Below are positions 34,319-42,087 of a stretch of 64,000 nucleotides of DNA, piece by piece. Numbering within the stretch: the stretch's first letter is position 1; every line of letters starts with the position of its first letter. A program made the translations under genes and the position numbers. The notes beneath the pieces are model-generated. The model saw only the letters and a list, made by a program, of their open reading frames with translations, was not told the origin of the DNA and searched no databases. Source of the stretch: an uncultured Candidatus Melainabacteria bacterium (lineage in GTDB: Bacteria > Cyanobacteriota > Vampirovibrionia > Gastranaerophilales > Gastranaerophilaceae); the NCBI GenBank assembly GCA_934667125.1, contig CAKULF010000003.1, positions 220,888-284,887 of the forward strand, read 5' to 3'.

Positions 34319-35068
34319 CTAATTAACGATAAAATTGACTATATCATTAACAGCAGCAGGATTTTGCTTAATTAAGCCCATTCCGGGGCCGCCTTTTGGA
34401 TATTGTTTAACAATAGGTTTATCTTTAAGAGTTAAATTTAATAATAACTTATCTGTTGAAGAAAGAAGAATTAAAACCTTGCTATCATTCAAACGAGGAG
34501 TTCTTGTCGGCATTTTTAGCCCTTTAAATTCATATAAAGGCGAAATTAAAACAAGCTTTTTAGATGGGTTTTTTAGCATATTAGCGGCTAAAACGCTGCT
34601 TATTGCCCCAATATCCGCTCCAACCATAATTGTGTCGGTTGTGTTAACTTTTGGATATGTGTTTTTGATATAGTTAATTGAATCAGCTATATCAAGAGGC
34701 AATTTTTGCCATTGCGCAGCTTTAAAGCCATAGCGAGATTTGTATCTTAAATTTTCATTATATACGCTTCTTCCATGGCCTCTTAAATCCATAGCTAAAA
34801 CGTTATAGCCTTTTAATCTTAAATTTTCAGCAAGTGTTGCCCAATAAATAGAGCTCATAGCATAAGAATGAACCAAAATAATCAAAGGTTTATCTGTTTT
34901 TTCTCGAGGAATATAATAATCTCCAACAAGAATAAATTTATCCTTTGTAACAAATTCAATTTTGTGTTTTGTTTTTTTCTTCTTAACTTTTTTTGTGGCA
35001 GCTAAAGTTGCTGATATTGAAGATAAAAACATTATTACAGATAAAAATAATATAAAAAATCTTTTCAT
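34319..35068 (-). CDS. Exported alpha/beta-hydrolase-fold protein with altered catalytic residues
   Basis: The 249-aa protein has an N-terminal signal peptide (FILFLSVIMFLSSISATLAA), the oxyanion region VHSYAMSSIYW and MDLRGHGRS. At the nucleophile elbow the sequence is VGADIGAIS (Asp near residue 151 instead of Ser) and the C-terminal His motif region reads YPKGGPGMGL with no His. So it either uses an Asp nucleophile, as in haloalkane dehalogenases, or is inactive. It is upstream of the MlaA-hydrolase fusion and may serve the same envelope process. Confidence 0.7.
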   Translation of the reverse strand: MKRFFILFLSVIMFLSSISATLAATKKVKKKKTKHKIEFVTKDKFILVGDYYIPREKTDKPLIILVHSYAMSSIYWATLAENLRLKGYNVLAMDLRGHGRSVYNENLRYKSRYGFKAAQWQKLPLDIADSINYIKNTYPKVNTTDTIMVGADIGAISSVLAANMLKNPSKKLVLISPLYEFKGLKMPTRTPRLNDSKVLILLSSTDKLLLNLTLKDKPIVKQYPKGGPGMGLIKQNPAAVNDIVNFIVN

Positions 35069-35167
35069 ACTTTAATTTTAGCAAATTACAAGTTTAATAC
35101 ATTGAATTTTTAAAAATTACACCTTTTAGATGAACTTTTAAAAAATATGTTAAAGATTGATTTTTAG

Positions 35168-35263
35168 TGTGTCGTATACACAAGTATGATTTTTTGATTG
35201 GGAGTAATCCCTATCAAAACCTCCTCCCCAAGTCTAGTAGCCACGCTTTAGTGGCTTTTTTTT
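35168..35263 (+). ncRNA. Candidate small RNA with unpaired C-rich motif (Yfr1-like architecture)
   Basis: The gap between divergent genes at 35068 and 35359 contains, on the plus strand: a TGTGT/ACACA hairpin (about 35168-35182), a second stem TTTTGAT (35192-35198) with ATCAAAA (35213-35219) enclosing GGGA-GTAA-TCCC (a GNRA-type loop), then about 18 unpaired bases CCTCCTCCCCAAGTC, then a terminator stem (35239-35256) with T-run. Cyanobacterial Yfr1 RNA also has two hairpins flanking an unpaired CU-rich motif. The terminator must end a transcript begun in this gap, so a small RNA or a leader attenuator is likely. No clear promoter is seen. Confidence 0.55.
35239..35263 (+). terminator. Intrinsic terminator of the candidate small RNA
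   Basis: AGCCAC (35239-35244) pairs with GTGGCT (35251-35256) around a GCTTTA loop, followed by eight T (35256-35263). It lies 95 bases before the next start codon, so it does not end any upstream gene. Confidence 0.85.
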
Positions 35264-35358
35264 ATTTTTAAGGGTTGAAACAAAAAGTAACAAAAATGAC
35301 AATAATCATTTTTTGCTATAAAATATTACTAAAAATAGTAATAGTTGGGAGAAATTAA

Positions 35359-36213
35359 ATGGGATACGAAATTTTATACAAAAAAGAATTATGTAAAAAT
35401 CAATATGAAATAAGAGTTAAAGCTCCATTTATCACTAAAAATGCAAAAGCAGGACAATTTATCATTTTAAGAACCGATAAAAATTCTGAACGTATTCCAT
35501 TGACTATTGCAGATTATAACCGTGAAACAGGCGAATTAACAATTGTTTATATGGCTGTTGGATATACAACTAAAAAACTTGCTTCTCTTGAAGTTGGCGA
35601 TTGTATTGAAGATATCGTTGGACCATTGGGCGTTCCGACTCATACTGAAAAATATGGAACAGTTATTTGTGTTGCGGGCGGATATGGCGCAGCTCCTTGC
35701 TATTTAATAGCTAAAGCGTTTAAAGAAGCTGGAAACAAAGTTCACATGGTTATGGGCGCAAGAACAAAAGAATTAATCTTCTGGCAAGATAAAATGAAAG
35801 ACGCATGTAATGAATTACATATTACAACAGATGATGGTTCATTGGGCTTTAAAGGCTTTACAACTCAAGTTGCAAAACAAATTATAGATAGCGAAAAAGT
35901 TGATTATGTTATCGCTGTTGGACCAATGCCAATGATGAAAGCTGTTGCAGATTTAACTCGTCCATACGGAATTAAAACCGAAGCTTCAATGAATCCTATT
36001 ATGGTTGATGGAACAGGAATGTGCGGCGCATGTCGACTTACTGTTGGCGGAAAAGTTAAGTTTGCTTGTGTAGATGGACCTGATTTTGACGCTCATCAAA
36101 TCGATTTTGATGAAGTTATGAACAGATCAAAAATTTATAAAACTGAAGAAAAAAGATGCGACGAAACAAAATGCAATCTAATCAAACAAGGTATAGAATT
36201 AGAAACTGTTTAA
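35359..36213 (+). CDS. NfnA/SudB-like FAD-NAD(P) and 2Fe-2S flavoprotein (alpha subunit)
   Basis: The 284-aa protein matches the alpha subunit of ferredoxin-dependent NADPH:NAD oxidoreductase (NfnA) and sulfide dehydrogenase (SudB): FAD-binding ERIPLTIADY, NAD-binding VCVAGGYGAAPCY, EASMNPIMVDGTGMCGACR and the 2Fe-2S site with FACVDGPDFDAHQIDFD. Usually the beta subunit (NfnB/GltA-like) lies right after it; it is missing here. A role in electron transfer between NAD(P)H and ferredoxin is likely. RBS GGGAG lies ten bases before ATG. The small Cys-rich gene follows in the same unit. Confidence 0.88.
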   Translation: MGYEILYKKELCKNQYEIRVKAPFITKNAKAGQFIILRTDKNSERIPLTIADYNRETGELTIVYMAVGYTTKKLASLEVGDCIEDIVGPLGVPTHTEKYGTVICVAGGYGAAPCYLIAKAFKEAGNKVHMVMGARTKELIFWQDKMKDACNELHITTDDGSLGFKGFTTQVAKQIIDSEKVDYVIAVGPMPMMKAVADLTRPYGIKTEASMNPIMVDGTGMCGACRLTVGGKVKFACVDGPDFDAHQIDFDEVMNRSKIYKTEEKRCDETKCNLIKQGIELETV

Positions 36214-36224
36214 TCGAGGTAAAA

Positions 36225-36404
36225 ATGACCGATAACATTAGAAAAAAAATTCCATATTGTCCATTATTATCAGCAGGCTGCGACAGCTTAAAAGTATGCT
36301 TACAGGAAAGCTGCGCTTGGTATACTCCTGCGACAAAGTCTTGTGTAGCCTTTGTTATTGGACATAATAACGTTCTTGAAATCAAGCAAAAACAAGGAAA
36401 ATAA
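36225..36404 (+). CDS. Small Cys-rich protein (59 aa)
   Basis: The ATG at 36225 has CGAGGT four bases upstream, starting 11 bases after the NfnA-like stop; the longer frame from 36156 overlaps that gene and lacks a site. The 59-aa product holds five Cys in a pattern CPLLSAGCDSLKVCLQESC and later C, a type often found as a short iron-sulfur or zinc protein. It is followed two bases later by leuC. It probably works in redox or metal handling, with no firm function. Confidence 0.65.
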   Translation: MTDNIRKKIPYCPLLSAGCDSLKVCLQESCAWYTPATKSCVAFVIGHNNVLEIKQKQGK

Positions 36405-36405
36405 T

Positions 36406-37683
36406 ATGTCTAATCATCCAATGACGATAACTGAAAAGATATTTGCTCATCATTGCAATAAAGACTATGTCGAAGCAGGCGAACTTGTTGAAGCAAATAT
36501 AGATATAGCTTTAGCAAACGATATAACAGGGCCTATTGCAATAGCTGAGTTTGAAAAAATCGGATTGGATAGTGTTTTTGATAAATCAAGAGTTGTGCTT
36601 GTTCCGGATCATTTTACGCCAAATAAAGATATAAAATCGGCAATTCAAGCTAAAATTCTAAGAGAATTTACAAAAAAACAAGACCTTACTCATAAGTTTG
36701 AAGTTGGAACAATGGGAATTGAGCATGCGCTTTTGCCCGAAAAAGGGATAGTAACATCGGGCGATTTGATTATCGGAGCAGATTCTCATACTTGTACTTA
36801 TGGGGCTTTGGGCGCTTTTTCAACAGGAGTCGGCTCAACCGATTTAGGTTGCGCTATGGCAGCAGGAAGCTCTTGGTTTAAAGTTCCTGAAACAATTAAG
36901 GTTGTTTTTAATGGCAAAATGCCAAAATATTTAACCGCAAAAGATTTAATTCTTCAATTGATTGGCGATATTGGGGTGGATGGCGCTTTGTATAAAGCGT
37001 TAGAGTTCACTGGTTCTGCTATTAAAAATATGTCAATGGATGGCAGAATGACTATCTGCAATATGGCGATTGAAGCAGGGGCTAAAAACGGAATAATTGA
37101 AGCGGATGATATTACAAAAGAATATCTTAAAGGTCGTTCTATTAGAGAACCGAAATTCTTTTATAGCGATGAAAACGCTAAATATTCAAGGGTTATCGAA
37201 TATAATGTTGAAGAATTAGAACCCGTTGTTGCATATCCGCATTTGCCTGAAAATACTAAAAAAATATCAACAGCAGATAAGGAAGATATTAAAATCAACC
37301 AAGTTGTAATCGGAAGTTGCACAAATGGCAGATTAGAGGATATAAAAGCGGCAGCTGAAATTTTAAAAGGCAAAAAAGTTCACCCTGATGTCAGAGCTAT
37401 AATTTTTCCTGCAACTCAAGAAATAGTTTTAAAATCAATAGAATTGGGCTATTATCAAACTTTAATTGAAGCAAATTGCGCTATTTCAACCCCGACTTGC
37501 GGACCTTGTTTGGGCGGACATTGCGGAATATTAGCGCCAGATGAAGTTTGTATTTCAACAACAAATAGAAATTTTGTCGGAAGAATGGGCGATACATCTT
37601 CTAAAATATATTTAGCAAGCCCTTATGTAGCTGCTTATAGCGCTATTAAAGGCAAAATCGCTGACGTTAGGGAGATAGGCTAA
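36406..37683 (+). CDS. leuC: 3-isopropylmalate dehydratase large subunit
   Basis: Isomerises 2- to 3-isopropylmalate in leucine synthesis through a 4Fe-4S cluster. The 425-aa protein has DSHTCTYGALGAFSTGVGSTD, GSCTNGRLED and TPTCGPCLGGHCGIL (cluster Cys). It is the compact type of about 420 aa. The start at 36406 has AAGGA eight bases upstream; the frame extends earlier to 36352 without a site. No small subunit (leuD) follows; the next gene is dacB, coupled with the stop (TAAATG). Confidence 0.9.
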   Translation: MSNHPMTITEKIFAHHCNKDYVEAGELVEANIDIALANDITGPIAIAEFEKIGLDSVFDKSRVVLVPDHFTPNKDIKSAIQAKILREFTKKQDLTHKFEVGTMGIEHALLPEKGIVTSGDLIIGADSHTCTYGALGAFSTGVGSTDLGCAMAAGSSWFKVPETIKVVFNGKMPKYLTAKDLILQLIGDIGVDGALYKALEFTGSAIKNMSMDGRMTICNMAIEAGAKNGIIEADDITKEYLKGRSIREPKFFYSDENAKYSRVIEYNVEELEPVVAYPHLPENTKKISTADKEDIKINQVVIGSCTNGRLEDIKAAAEILKGKKVHPDVRAIIFPATQEIVLKSIELGYYQTLIEANCAISTPTCGPCLGGHCGILAPDEVCISTTNRNFVGRMGDTSSKIYLASPYVAAYSAIKGKIADVREIG

Positions 37684-39024
37684 ATGAAAAAAATTTTAGT
37701 AGCATTTTTGGCTTTATTTCTATTTATTCCTTATGCTAGTGCAAATTCAATCGATAAACTGATTAAAGACTCAAATATCGGGCTTTTTTCAACTGTTAGT
37801 ATTGATGTTTTTAATCTTGATAAAAATAAATCAATCTATAAAAGAAATGAAAAAAAGCTTCTAAATCCTGCTAGTGTCTTAAAGACTCTAACTTTTGCAA
37901 GCAGTTATAATACTTTATCAAAGGATTATAAATTTAATACAGAATTATATAAATATAATAATGATATATACCTAAAACTTGCTGGTGATACGCTTTTAAC
38001 TACGGATGACGTTAAAAAATTGTTTAGCCAAGCAAAGAAAAAATATAATTTTGAAAAAATAAATAATTTATATGTAGATAATTCTATAATTGATTCTAAA
38101 TCGTACCCCGATGGTTGGATGGTTGACGATATGTGGCCAAATCAAAGGATTTTAAGCCCATATATTATTGATGATAATTATATTAGTATTTATTTAAGAC
38201 GTTCAAGTTTGAATACGAAAATCAATATTATTCAAAATGATAGTTATAAATTGCCAATTATAAACAATCTGATATTATCAAGTGCGTGTGGCGTTAATGA
38301 TATTAAAATAGAAAAGATTGAAAATTCTGATTCTATCTTGTCTTTAAGTGGCTGCGTGGATAAAGATATTAATTTGAATGTTCCTGTATTAAATTCTGAA
38401 ATATATTTTAAGGTTAAATTGTTTGATATATTAAAAAAATCAGATATAGTTTATGACAAAAAAATAATTACTAAAAAAACTCCTGTTAATGCCTTAAAAA
38501 TCGCTTCTGTTAATCATAGTATTCAAGATGTTTCAAAAAAAATATTAAAAAATTCTGATAATTTTGCTTCTGAAATCGTGTTTAAGACTGCTGCAGCAAA
38601 ATATATTAACTATTCTCATCCTGCAACATTGGATGATGCTATAAAAATGTTTTATGAAACATTTGATTTTATAGATAAAGATGAAGTTAAAATTAAAGAT
38701 GGAAGCGGAGTTAGCAGATATAATTTGATAAACACATCTTCTATTGTTGCGATGATGAATAAAATTGTTAAAACGAATGGTTTTTTGGATTTGATGGCGA
38801 CAGCGGATGAAGGGACATTATCTAATCGTTTATTGTTTTTAAAAGGCAATTTAAGAGCAAAAACAGGAACATTAGCGGATATGTCTTCTATTGTTGCTGT
38901 GTTTAAAACAAAAAACAATAATAATATCGTTGTTTCTTCTATAATTCAAAATTCGCCAAGAAGAAAAGCTCTTTTAAAAAGCTTTGAAAACAGCCTTATC
39001 GCCTTGATTTATAGAAAATATTAG
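37684..39024 (+). CDS. dacB: D-alanyl-D-alanine carboxypeptidase/endopeptidase, PBP4 family (S13)
   Basis: The 446-aa protein has a signal peptide (LVAFLALFLFIPYASA) and the three penicillin-binding motifs of S13: SVLK (SxxK, Ser about residue 64), SDN (SxN, in NSDNFASEI) and KTG (AKTGTLAD, about residue 393). It trims or cleaves peptidoglycan in the periplasm. The coding frame starts immediately after leuC stop. Convergent with the patatin gene; ends overlap by four bases. Confidence 0.92.
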   Translation: MKKILVAFLALFLFIPYASANSIDKLIKDSNIGLFSTVSIDVFNLDKNKSIYKRNEKKLLNPASVLKTLTFASSYNTLSKDYKFNTELYKYNNDIYLKLAGDTLLTTDDVKKLFSQAKKKYNFEKINNLYVDNSIIDSKSYPDGWMVDDMWPNQRILSPYIIDDNYISIYLRRSSLNTKINIIQNDSYKLPIINNLILSSACGVNDIKIEKIENSDSILSLSGCVDKDINLNVPVLNSEIYFKVKLFDILKKSDIVYDKKIITKKTPVNALKIASVNHSIQDVSKKILKNSDNFASEIVFKTAAAKYINYSHPATLDDAIKMFYETFDFIDKDEVKIKDGSGVSRYNLINTSSIVAMMNKIVKTNGFLDLMATADEGTLSNRLLFLKGNLRAKTGTLADMSSIVAVFKTKNNNNIVVSSIIQNSPRRKALLKSFENSLIALIYRKY

Positions 39025-40199
39025 TGTTTTAATTCTTCCAATTTGAAAGTTAAAACCTTGATTATATCCAAAATTTCTTTTGAAATTTCATTTTTATTTA
39101 ACATAATTCCGCTTTTGAAACCAAGAAAATTAATGGCTTTATAGTTTTTCATATAATTATCTTTAAAGTTTGTGATTTTCTTAACTATAGCGCAATCTAA
39201 ATATTTTTTTTCTTCGCAAAGATACATAAACACCTCGCAGAGCGCTATATAGGAATTGAAAAATTTGTTTTTGGTAAATTCTTTTTGAAATGTGTTAATT
39301 TTTTCAAAAAGCTTTGTATATTTTTCTTCAAGGCGCTTTTTCTTTTTTGGATAAAACTCTCTAAAGTATTCGCTCGTTGCCTTGTAGCCCATTTTTATAA
39401 GATTTTCTTTCTTTTCTTTTGGAAGAAGAAAATCTACAACCGAAATATCTGGAGTATTTATTTTAATATAGTCAAATTTATCTTTTTCTTGATATAAATC
39501 TATAATATAATCTGTTGCAAAGCCGCAAATAGCGTTATATACACGGTTAATATATTCAATAGAATTTTCTATTCTTTTGCTTGTTTCGTTGTCCTCAAGG
39601 CGAAATTCAATAATTCTCTCGTCCAAATTTTTAATAGTATCCGAAACTCTCCACAATGGAATTGCTTTTAAAAGGTCGCCATCGACATATAATTTTTCAT
39701 CTAGTTCATAAGGCGTAAATAGCCCAGGCATAGAAACACTAGCCCTTACAGCTTTTGCTATTTCAAAATCAGGAGTCTTAGCGCTTGAAAATTCAACATA
39801 TTTCATATTCGTTAAATCAACAGAAAAAATAACAAGTTTTTTATCTATATCTTTAAATTTAACGGGTGGCATTGAGTCTTTTTTGTAATCATCTTTGTAG
39901 AATTTTTTTTCGATTTTCTCTCTAATTAATTCTAAAAACACATTTCCTTTTGAAAAACCGATGTCTTTTTTAAAATCGATATTGATATCTCGAAACAAAT
40001 TTATAACATTTGTTGACATTATTTCAAAAATCTCGTCTTCATTGTATCCTACGGATAATAAGCTTGCAAAAACCGCCCCAACTGAACTTCCGGCAAGTCC
40101 TGTGTAGTTTATTTTCTTTTCCTTTAATGCTTTATATGCTCCGCAGTAGCTTATTCCTCTAATTCCGCCGCCGCCGAATATTATGAAATAGTCTGTCAT
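39021..40199 (-). CDS. Patatin-like phospholipase
   Basis: The 392-aa protein has the patatin hallmarks: FGGGGIRGISYCGAY (oxyanion Gly-rich loop), GLAGSSVGAVFA (Gly-x-Ser-x-Gly nucleophile, about residue 39) and YVDGDLLKAIP with the Asp of the Ser-Asp dyad. Enzymes of this family hydrolyse phospholipid acyl chains. The C-terminal 150 residues are helical and not recognised. No signal peptide, so it acts in the cytosol or is a secreted effector. It is beside motB in a motAB-patatin arrangement. Confidence 0.9.
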   Translation of the reverse strand: MTDYFIIFGGGGIRGISYCGAYKALKEKKINYTGLAGSSVGAVFASLLSVGYNEDEIFEIMSTNVINLFRDINIDFKKDIGFSKGNVFLELIREKIEKKFYKDDYKKDSMPPVKFKDIDKKLVIFSVDLTNMKYVEFSSAKTPDFEIAKAVRASVSMPGLFTPYELDEKLYVDGDLLKAIPLWRVSDTIKNLDERIIEFRLEDNETSKRIENSIEYINRVYNAICGFATDYIIDLYQEKDKFDYIKINTPDISVVDFLLPKEKKENLIKMGYKATSEYFREFYPKKKKRLEEKYTKLFEKINTFQKEFTKNKFFNSYIALCEVFMYLCEEKKYLDCAIVKKITNFKDNYMKNYKAINFLGFKSGIMLNKNEISKEILDIIKVLTFKLEELKH

Positions 40200-40201
40200 T
40201 T

Positions 40202-41176
40202 TTATTTTTTATCCAAAAAGTTTGGTTTATCTCCATCATAAACGTAATCAGGGTTATCCATTTGCTCTAATCTTTTGTTTTCGGATTCATAAGTGTTGGA
40301 TAAATCGATTACATTATTTAATAAAGCCTTATCGTCCCCGATTAGGTTTTCAACAGCTTCAGAGGGGTTATTATATTTTTTATTTTCGTTTGCTTTAACT
40401 TCCTTTAGAATTTGTTGCATATTTTTCTTAGATAAGAATTTATTTTTATTTTTCAAAATAACAATTTCAACACGTCTGTTTTGCGTTTTGTTTACAGAGT
40501 TATTGTTTTCTTTAACAGGAATAGTATCAGCCAAGCCTGTTGCAATGAAGATTTTAGGGTTGAAACCGTATCTTGAAATTAAGAATCTAACTATACTACA
40601 AGCTCTTGCTGAAGATAATTCCCAATTTGACGGATATTTAGAACTTGAAATATTATCCGAATCGGTGTGACCCTCTACTTGAATATAGTGGATTGAAAAT
40701 TTTTGTTTAATTAATTTAGCTATCTTATCTAATGTCGGATAAGCATTTTTTGGAATTTCAGCGCTAGCAGGAGCAAACATCAACGCTTGGTTATCAAGCC
40801 TTATAACAAGCCCTCTTTCATCTATTGCAGCGCTTATATTTTTATCATTTAATTTATCAATTTCGCCTTTTATTTCTTCATAAGAAGATTGTTCATATTT
40901 TTGGCTCATATATTCAAGCATTAAAGGATTTGTTGCTCCGTTTTCGCCCTCAAAAATTGAATCTGTTCCGGACATTATGCTTGTTTGGTTTTCAAAAATA
41001 TTTTGACTAAAAGCTTTTTTAAGAGCTTCTTCAATTCCTTTGAAGCTGTTAACGTCGGATTGAGCAAGAGCATACAATACAACGAACGTTGCAAATAATA
41101 GCGTCATAAAATCCGCATAGGAAACAAGCCAACGCTCAAGATTTTCATGTTCTTCAGCTTTTTTCTTTTTTGCCAT
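40202..41176 (-). CDS. motB: Flagellar motor stator protein MotB
   Basis: The 324-aa protein has a single N-terminal helix with the proton-channel Asp in VSYADFMTLLFATFVVLYAL, a plug region, and a C-terminal OmpA-like peptidoglycan-binding domain (VEGHTDSDNISSSKYPSNWE, LSSARACSIVRFLI). With MotA it powers rotation. Located three bases from motA. Proton use is suggested by the single Asp and basic N-terminus; a sodium motor cannot be excluded. Confidence 0.93.
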   Translation of the reverse strand: MAKKKKAEEHENLERWLVSYADFMTLLFATFVVLYALAQSDVNSFKGIEEALKKAFSQNIFENQTSIMSGTDSIFEGENGATNPLMLEYMSQKYEQSSYEEIKGEIDKLNDKNISAAIDERGLVIRLDNQALMFAPASAEIPKNAYPTLDKIAKLIKQKFSIHYIQVEGHTDSDNISSSKYPSNWELSSARACSIVRFLISRYGFNPKIFIATGLADTIPVKENNNSVNKTQNRRVEIVILKNKNKFLSKKNMQQILKEVKANENKKYNNPSEAVENLIGDDKALLNNVIDLSNTYESENKRLEQMDNPDYVYDGDKPNFLDKK

Positions 41177-41179
41177 TTA

Positions 41180-41947
41180 TTATTTTTCCTCTTTGGATTC
41201 TTTTTTGTCTAAAATGTAACAATCAAGTTTTCTTTCAATCAAAGCTGGTGATTCGCCGGCTTGGATTGATAATATACCCTCAATCATCAATTCCATTGAA
41301 GTGAATATTCGAGCATATTTTCTTTTTGCACGAGTTGAATATGGAATGGTTATAAGGTTGGCAATAACCAAACCATAAATTGTTGCAACGAACGCAACAG
41401 CAATACCTGCCCCTAGTTTAGATGGGTCTGAAAGGTTTTGCATAACTTGAATTAAACCTAAAACCGCACCAATGATACCAAGTGTTGGAGAATAACCACC
41501 TGCGGATTCAAGAACTTTTGCCCCTGCGCCGATTTTTTCTTCAAGTTGAGATAATTGCGTTTCCATCATATCTCTGACTAATGTTGGATCAGCGCCATCT
41601 GCTACAGCCTCAAGACCAAGTTTTAATAATGGATGAGAGGCGTTTTTTGCTTCTTTTTCAAGAACGATAACACCCTCTTTTCTTGCTTTTTGAGCATAAC
41701 CGATTATTTCTTGAATTAATTCTTCAAGTTTTGGCGGTTTTCCAAAATATACCACTTTAATACAGTGTGCTGCGGTTTTAAAGTCTTCTGTCGGGAAGCT
41801 TAAAAATACAGCCCCTGCTGTACCACCACCAACAATGAAAAAGGCTGTGATTTGCAACAATTGCCCGATGTTTCCGCCCTCCATCGCTTGACCGGTTAAA
41901 ATGAAAGTAATACCAAGAAAGGTGCCTATTAGTGCGCATATATCCAT
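41180..41947 (-). CDS. motA: Flagellar motor stator protein MotA
   Basis: The 255-aa protein has four membrane helices, the cytoplasmic loop with conserved charges (IIGYAQKARKEGVIVLEKEA) and the MotA pattern ESAGGYSPTLGIIGAVLGLI and RAKRKYARIF. Pairs with MotB in the inner membrane as proton channel and stator. It is the first gene of the unit and lies under a sigma-28-like promoter at 41978-42004. Confidence 0.95.
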   Translation of the reverse strand: MDICALIGTFLGITFILTGQAMEGGNIGQLLQITAFFIVGGGTAGAVFLSFPTEDFKTAAHCIKVVYFGKPPKLEELIQEIIGYAQKARKEGVIVLEKEAKNASHPLLKLGLEAVADGADPTLVRDMMETQLSQLEEKIGAGAKVLESAGGYSPTLGIIGAVLGLIQVMQNLSDPSKLGAGIAVAFVATIYGLVIANLITIPYSTRAKRKYARIFTSMELMIEGILSIQAGESPALIERKLDCYILDKKESKEEK

Positions 41948-41977
41948 TTATAATATTCTCCTAATTATACAGTTTAA

Positions 41978-42004
41978 TTATCGTAAAAAAAAGAGTGTTT
42001 GTTA
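41978..42004 (-). promoter_or_regulatory. Sigma-28-type promoter of motAB
   Basis: On the minus strand TAACAAAC, eleven bases, then TACGATAA, ending 31 bases before the motA start. Spacing (TAAC, 15, TACGATAA) equals the FliA consensus; one base of the -35 and two of the -10 differ. Confidence 0.5.
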
Positions 42005-42087
42005 TCATATAATTAAACGAAAATATTTATTTAGAGCTATTTTTATATTAAAATAATTTTGTATTTTTAATTAGTTAAGAGGTTTTT

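Noticed and set aside
35168..35263. SRP RNA, 6S RNA or tmRNA
   Set aside because: Length and motifs do not fit: no GGTGCTG-type SRP loop, no long 6S bubble, no tRNA-like end.
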